Below, one piece after another: positions 35,403 through 39,553 of a DNA stretch of 39,553 nucleotides; position 1 is the first letter of the stretch; the number at the start of each line of letters is the position of its first letter. Under the pieces are notes generated by a model. That model was given only the letters and a program-made list of their open reading frames with translations, was not told the DNA's origin and ran no database searches. The position numbers and the translations under genes were made by a program. Location of the stretch: the NCBI GenBank assembly GCA_034189325.1, contig JAXHUM010000107.1, positions 1 through 39,553 on the forward strand, given 5' to 3'. Origin of the DNA: JAXHUM01 sp034189325 (GTDB lineage Bacteria > Desulfobacterota > DSM-4660 > Desulfatiglandales > Desulfatiglandaceae).

Positions 35403-35555
35403 GGGTCTCCTAAAGGCGCTCTATCAAAAAAAAGACGCAACACACTTGGCAGTGAGCGAATATTTCCCATTACCACAGATTCTGACCAGGCCTTCTATAT
35501 TCGCCCACGTTCCCGACAAGGTTTATAGAGCGCCTTTAGGAGACCCCCCAACCGC
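35394..35555. repeat. Small element with 31-bp perfect inverted repeats
   Basis: The arm at 35394-35424 (containing GGGGTCTCCTAAAGGCGCTC) recurs inverted at 35525-35555 without mismatch. The 100 bases between hold a second, shorter inverted pair, GCGAATAT and ATATTCGC. There is no coding sequence. This fits a MITE or a large transcribed hairpin, and its left arm begins inside the 121-base duplicated end. Confidence 0.7.
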
Positions 35556-35575
35556 TCCGTCCCTTTAGATGAAAT

Positions 35576-35730
35576 CTAAATAGTGTCCATCCATAAATGA
35601 GGATTGTTGTTCAAGATCAAGGCATGCGAAAAGAATAACCGCAGGCATATGTGCAATATTCCGAGGATTATTCTTTTGAGCATAACACCGAGATTGACCA
35701 CAAAGACCATTTATGGATGGGCACTAAATA
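35576..35730. mobile_element. MITE-like element overlapping the BamD-like stop codon
   Basis: Terminal inverted repeats of 19 bases (35581-35599 and 35708-35726, core CCATCCATAAATG) match except for one base. The 7-base direct repeat CTAAATA at 35576 and 35724 can be read as a target-site duplication. The interior, about 110 bases, is non-coding. The stop codon of the BamD-like gene (TAG, 35726-35724) lies within the right end. Confidence 0.65.
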
Positions 35731-36875
35731 ACTTCCTGAATTATCTCCGTGATATCCTTGATCTCTATCCTCTCATCGGCATCCATCGTCACCCTGCTGT
35801 CCTCAAGCATGGTAATGCAGTAAGGGCAGGCGGTAATAAGCGCCTGAGCACCCACATCCATTGCCTGTTCTATCCTGAGATCGGAGAACCTTTCACCCTT
35901 CTTTGTTTCCATCCAGATCCTGCCGCCTCCCCCCCCGCAACAGAGACTCTCTTCCCGACAATCGGGCATCTCATTCAGTTCCAACCCCGGCACCCTCTTC
36001 AAGACCTCCCGGGGCTCGTCAAATATGCCGTTGTGTCGACCCAAATAACAGGGATCGTGATACGTGGCCTTCTTGCCATACTCCCCGCTGAGTTTAATCC
36101 TGCCGTCATCAATAAGCTCACACAGGTATTGAGCCATATGGATCACCTCAAAATTCACCATAAATTCGGGATATTCCCTTTTGAAGGTATGGTAGCAGTG
36201 AGGAGAACCGACAAGTATCTTTTTGACCCCATGGTCGACAAAACTCTTGATGTTTTCCCTGGCCAGGCGCTTGAAAAGTGCCTCATCGCCCGTCTTGCGA
36301 ATGCTTTCGCCACAGCAGTTCTCAGCTTGGCCCAGTATCCCGAAATCCACCCCTGCCCTTTTGAGGATATCGGCTGTGGCCCGGGCCACTTTTTTTAATC
36401 TGGGGTCATAACTGGGATAGCAGCCGGGAAAATACAAAAGGTCCATCTCTTCAGTAAAGGTTTTCACAGAAAGGCCTTCCGCCCAATCAGCCCGTTTGTT
36501 TCGATCTTCTCCAAGGGGGTTCCCTTGGCCCGTGAGGGCCCCAATTGCTGTACGCACGGGCTTTACAGACTCGGGAAAAACACCGTAATCCGTCGCAATC
36601 CTGCGTAAGGCCGTGCCCGATTCTATTTGCCTAACGTCCCTCGGACACTTCTCAGGACATCTCCCGCAGGTTGTGCAGAGCCACATCTCTTCGGTTTCTA
36701 TCTCGGTGAATCCGAATTGAGCCTCCCGGACGATCTTGCGCATGCTGAAGTTACGAACGCGATTCCAGGGACAAACAGCATCACACAGTCCACATTGATA
36801 GCACCTCTTGAAAGCCTCTCCGCCCTTCTCCTTTACGGCATCGGCAATCTCTTTGTACTCCGCTACATTCTCCAC
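35724..36875 (-). CDS. BamD/HdrD-like iron-sulfur protein with two CCG domains
   Basis: A 383-residue protein with two N-terminal [4Fe-4S] motifs (C25, C28, C31, C35 and C67, C70, C73, C77) and two cysteine-rich CCG domains (PGCYPSYD ... CCGESIR ... SPHC, and DPCYLGRH ... CCGGGGG ... CPYC), as in HdrB/HdrD and BamD. Such domains carry unusual [4Fe-4S] clusters at thiol-disulfide or electron-transfer sites. The start is GTG at 36875, because an in-frame TGA lies just upstream and the nearby ATG is out of frame. It follows the ferredoxin gene by 126 bp. Its stop codon is supplied by the end of a MITE-like element. Confidence 0.9.
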   Translation of the reverse strand: MENVAEYKEIADAVKEKGGEAFKRCYQCGLCDAVCPWNRVRNFSMRKIVREAQFGFTEIETEEMWLCTTCGRCPEKCPRDVRQIESGTALRRIATDYGVFPESVKPVRTAIGALTGQGNPLGEDRNKRADWAEGLSVKTFTEEMDLLYFPGCYPSYDPRLKKVARATADILKRAGVDFGILGQAENCCGESIRKTGDEALFKRLARENIKSFVDHGVKKILVGSPHCYHTFKREYPEFMVNFEVIHMAQYLCELIDDGRIKLSGEYGKKATYHDPCYLGRHNGIFDEPREVLKRVPGLELNEMPDCREESLCCGGGGGRIWMETKKGERFSDLRIEQAMDVGAQALITACPYCITMLEDSRVTMDADERIEIKDITEIIQEVI

Positions 36876-37001
36876 TGTCTTCTTTCATCCTTTTTTCACT
36901 TCTGGGACTTAACAAACACAGACGCCCGACATTATTACAAGCGGGAAGCCTAACCCTTGCGTCCCTTGCCGTCAGGCATGATCGAATCAGCCGTGAGAGG
37001 A

Positions 37002-37577
37002 TTATTCCTTTTTCGCCATTGACAGTCGGGTCAGGATATCAAGCACTTCCTCCAGCCCGTATTTTTCCACCAATGACTCCAGAGCCGCTTCCATCTCCTC
37101 CGGACCTTCCTCTTCCTCCTCCAGACCCTTTTCCTGTTCATACTCTTTGAGAGTAAGAGCATTGCTTTTGCACACCTGCACACACAAAGGCTCTGCCAGG
37201 GGCGGGTCGGTTTCGCACATGTCGCACTTTAATGGAATGCCGGAATCCGGCTCTTTGAAATAATCCCTCGCAGGACAGGACGCTCCGCAGAAGCTGCACT
37301 CCCTGTATTCCTTTTCGTGAATCGTATAAACACGCCGACCTGCGCATTCGGCCCTCAGATGACCTGTAGCACGGACCGGAACATATTCATCGTTCAGCTC
37401 ATCTTTGACCACGCGGATCCGGGATCTGGCAGGATTGGTACTGCTATATCTCGGAACGGCATGAAAAGCGGAGCAGGCCACCTCACAGGCGCGACAGCCC
37501 ACGCATTCGTCAAGATTTACTTCAATTGCTTTTATGACTTCGGCCATTTTCTCTTCTTCCGATTTGTGATCCGCCAT
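37002..37577 (-). CDS. BamC-like polyferredoxin subunit
   Basis: A 191-residue protein with about 16 cysteines in [4Fe-4S] patterns: CVGCRACEVAC (C25-C35), then C-rich stretches ECSFCGASCP and KCDMCETDP, and CVQVCKS. It resembles BamC and other HycB-type electron-transfer subunits that sit beside a tungsten enzyme. An acidic linker (EEEEEGPEE) precedes a helical tail. It starts in a TAATG overlap with the W-enzyme stop, so the two are translationally coupled and probably form a complex. Confidence 0.9.
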   Translation of the reverse strand: MADHKSEEEKMAEVIKAIEVNLDECVGCRACEVACSAFHAVPRYSSTNPARSRIRVVKDELNDEYVPVRATGHLRAECAGRRVYTIHEKEYRECSFCGASCPARDYFKEPDSGIPLKCDMCETDPPLAEPLCVQVCKSNALTLKEYEQEKGLEEEEEGPEEMEAALESLVEKYGLEEVLDILTRLSMAKKE

Positions 37578-39535
37578 TACCCTTCTTTCGATGAAACGCC
37601 ATCAGAGGCACTCTCTCTGTCGTCTTTCAGAAAACCCCTTTCGAGCAGGTCCTGGGCAACATAGTCCAGGCCCAGCCCATCCAATGTCTCTTTGGTGGGA
37701 ATACCCTCTAGGGTCCAACCCTTGAATTTGTAATACGCGTCAAGGGTCTTCTTTTCCGTCTCAGGGTCTCTTTTCCTCCAATGGTCCTCTGGAGGTTTTT
37801 CCACCTCTCTTGTAAGCCCCCTTCTTATATTAAGGGCCCTGAGAAGATTTCGGTTCCTCGAGGCTATGCGCCACAGTTCCTCGTCGTCAATATCCATACC
37901 GGTCGCAAGTGATATAAACTTCGGCAGATTATAGATATGATAAGGAGGCCTCCCACCGAATTGCCCCCTAAAAGAACCCAAAAAGGCGCAAATCCCAAGG
38001 GCGTCGTCAATGTAGTGCATGATTTCATTCCAATCACAGATGTTGACCGACGCCTCAATCGGTGGATGTTGACGGGGCTCCCATTCCATCAACCACTTCT
38101 TAAACCTCTCCGGGGCGGCCTCCCAATTTTTCACGAATTCTTCCCTCTCTTTTTTGTCGGGAATAGGGCCCTGAGGATAGGAACCCTCGGCTTGTGTGAT
38201 GGTCATTTTCTCACTGGTGCAATACATGAGGTAATAGGGGTAATTGATCATCCCCAGTTTGAGAGGCAGCTGCTCGACTTTTTTGATGGTATTGTGATCA
38301 TAGGCTTCCGCTCCTTTACCGATTTGACGGGCTGCACGATAAACTCCGTTGGCCAAGACATCACCGATACCTTCCCGATGAACGACCTTTTCAAGGAGAT
38401 AGTAAAAACGCTCCCCCGAATCTTCCGGAAATTCAGGAAGGTCCTTGTCCGTCAAGATACCCGCCTCATAAAGCTCCACGGCAAAGGCGAGGACTTGAGG
38501 TGTTGAATAACCGTCCAACCCGTACTCTTGAGCAACGGCAAGAAAGTCATAATCAAAGTCTATTTCTTTGAAGGCCGCCATTGCATAGGTGAGTTTGCTG
38601 TAGCATTTCGTGAAAAACAGCTGTCGTCCCGGCATTTTGATGGCGGCATGGCAGGGAAGACCGCAATTGTAGCACCCCGTCAGTCGAACACGAAAGCTTT
38701 CCGTGATGCCGGTCCATCTCTTTTGACGTTCTTCGTCCCAATAGTCTCTTCTTACTTGACGAGCGTTTCCCCATGCGAAATGATTGAGGTGAAAAGACTC
38801 GTCCTGTTCATGCGCCATAAGATCCCCGCAATACTCCCAGTTCTTTTCATTGATCTCTTCGTGCATATTGAGGCATTCCTGGAAGAGTTCATCAGGATGG
38901 GCAACGTGAATATCTTTTTTTGTCCCACGAACAACGATCGCCTTTAATCTTTTATCTCCCATCACCACGCCCACTAGTCGAGAGGCGCTGGAGTTGGAAT
39001 GTTCAATGGCGGCCATGTACACTCTGTTTTCGCCGGCCAACCCAATGGCCGCCACCTGGGCCTCAGGTTGCCCCAATTCCTCTTGGATCAGTTCCGCGGT
39101 CTCAAGAGCCCCCTTCCCATGGAGGTGAGCGGCATCACGTATCTCCACTTCGTCATCATATATCCATAAATACACCAGACCTGAGGCCTTGCCGCGAATC
39201 ACTATATTATCGTAACCCGCGAACTTCATTTCAGGGCCGAAAAACCCGCCGAAGATAGAATGTGCGTAAAAATTGGTTACTGGAGAGAAGGTACTGACAA
39301 TGGTTCGATTGGCGCCGGGAACAGGCGTGGCATGGAAGAGACCGGCACTGAAGATAAGGAGATTATCAGGGGAAAGAGGATCGACTTCCGGAGGGACCCT
39401 GTCCCACAGTATCTTCAAGGCGGTACCCTGCCCCCCCAGGTGGATTTTCGCCAATTCCGGATCGGTTTCCACCTTCTCAATGCCGCCCCGGGATAGATCG
39501 ATTTCCAGATTGTATCCGGCCTCTGCGTATCTCAT
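37577..39535 (-). CDS. BamB-like tungsten aldehyde:ferredoxin-oxidoreductase-family protein
   Basis: A 652-residue member of the AOR family, which binds a bis-tungstopterin and one [4Fe-4S] cluster. CYNCGLPC supplies cluster ligands C288, C291 and C295, with C516 in GICAFLG as the fourth. A polar HEQDESFHLNHFAW segment (E243, E246, H249, H252) fits the acidic/His active-site segment of class II benzoyl-CoA reductase BamB, and C311 could be a protein ligand to W. The gene order BamB-C-D-E-F also points to that family; an aldehyde or acyl-CoA reductase remains possible. GGAGG precedes the ATG at 39535, so the protein is complete. Confidence 0.88.
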   Translation of the reverse strand: MRYAEAGYNLEIDLSRGGIEKVETDPELAKIHLGGQGTALKILWDRVPPEVDPLSPDNLLIFSAGLFHATPVPGANRTIVSTFSPVTNFYAHSIFGGFFGPEMKFAGYDNIVIRGKASGLVYLWIYDDEVEIRDAAHLHGKGALETAELIQEELGQPEAQVAAIGLAGENRVYMAAIEHSNSSASRLVGVVMGDKRLKAIVVRGTKKDIHVAHPDELFQECLNMHEEINEKNWEYCGDLMAHEQDESFHLNHFAWGNARQVRRDYWDEERQKRWTGITESFRVRLTGCYNCGLPCHAAIKMPGRQLFFTKCYSKLTYAMAAFKEIDFDYDFLAVAQEYGLDGYSTPQVLAFAVELYEAGILTDKDLPEFPEDSGERFYYLLEKVVHREGIGDVLANGVYRAARQIGKGAEAYDHNTIKKVEQLPLKLGMINYPYYLMYCTSEKMTITQAEGSYPQGPIPDKKEREEFVKNWEAAPERFKKWLMEWEPRQHPPIEASVNICDWNEIMHYIDDALGICAFLGSFRGQFGGRPPYHIYNLPKFISLATGMDIDDEELWRIASRNRNLLRALNIRRGLTREVEKPPEDHWRKRDPETEKKTLDAYYKFKGWTLEGIPTKETLDGLGLDYVAQDLLERGFLKDDRESASDGVSSKEG

Positions 39536-39553
39536 TTCCTTGTTCCTCCAGAT

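Noticed and set aside
1..39553. CRISPR arrays, tRNA, rRNA and riboswitches
   Set aside because: No regularly spaced repeats, cloverleaf-like sequences or rRNA segments were noticed by eye; a dedicated search with covariance models was not possible.

Overview
The window looks like chromosomal DNA of an obligately anaerobic deltaproteobacterium (Desulfobacterota), probably a metagenomic or draft assembly because it contains a 100-N scaffold gap. The indications are a tungsten aldehyde:ferredoxin-oxidoreductase-type protein with heterodisulfide-reductase-like partners in bamBCDEF order, two genes with in-frame UGA codons that read as selenocysteine, a B12-type mutase subunit, and small remnants of IS256 and IS200 elements. 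The organism assignment is inference; no rRNA, tRNA or CRISPR array was seen.

Layout. (1) 189-7273, minus strand: an exopolysaccharide synthesis/secretion operon of three TPR proteins (the largest ending in an outer-membrane beta-barrel), a BcsA/PgaC-type GT2 synthase, a secreted GH26 hydrolase, and two tiny ferritin-like proteins. (2) 7479-9087: a YpeA-type acetyltransferase, then about 1.2 kb of decayed DNA holding an IS256 transposase remnant. (3) 9088-17922, mostly plus strand: housekeeping genes, namely an MTH1187-type thiamine-binding protein, a PHP/EndoQ-UvrD helicase fusion, rpe (minus), folE2, a stand-alone AICAR transformylase, a DtxR-type regulator with feoA, a small glycine-zipper membrane protein and a class II aldolase-like protein. 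(4) 18039-39535, all minus strand: a 21-kb catabolic/energy region.

Reading the catabolic region in transcription order: a BamB-like tungsten oxidoreductase, a BamC-like ferredoxin subunit, a BamD/HdrD-like CCG protein, a stretch with two small palindromic elements and the scaffold gap, a selenocysteine-containing HdrA/BamE-like flavoprotein, a selenocysteine-containing MvhD/BamF-like subunit, an HMG-CoA-synthase-fold protein fused to a DUF35 zinc-ribbon/OB domain, a thiolase, a complete Liv-type ABC importer (livK-H-M-G-F), an acyl-CoA ligase, a second livK and a methylmalonyl-CoA mutase large subunit. A coherent reading is uptake of a carboxylic acid, activation to a CoA ester, low-potential reduction by the W enzyme driven by flavin-based electron bifurcation, C-C bond chemistry by thiolase plus the HMGCS-DUF35 partner, and entry of C3/C4 products through methylmalonyl-CoA. 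The actual substrate cannot be read from the sequence.

The most notable observations are the two selenocysteine genes, each of which would be miscalled as split or truncated and each of which has a matching SECIS-like hairpin; a trace showing that the whole livK-to-ligase block was once duplicated and one copy collapsed; a cysteine-less HMGCS-fold protein paired with a thiolase; the EndoQ-UvrD fusion; and a dyad operator sitting on the dtxR-feoA promoter.
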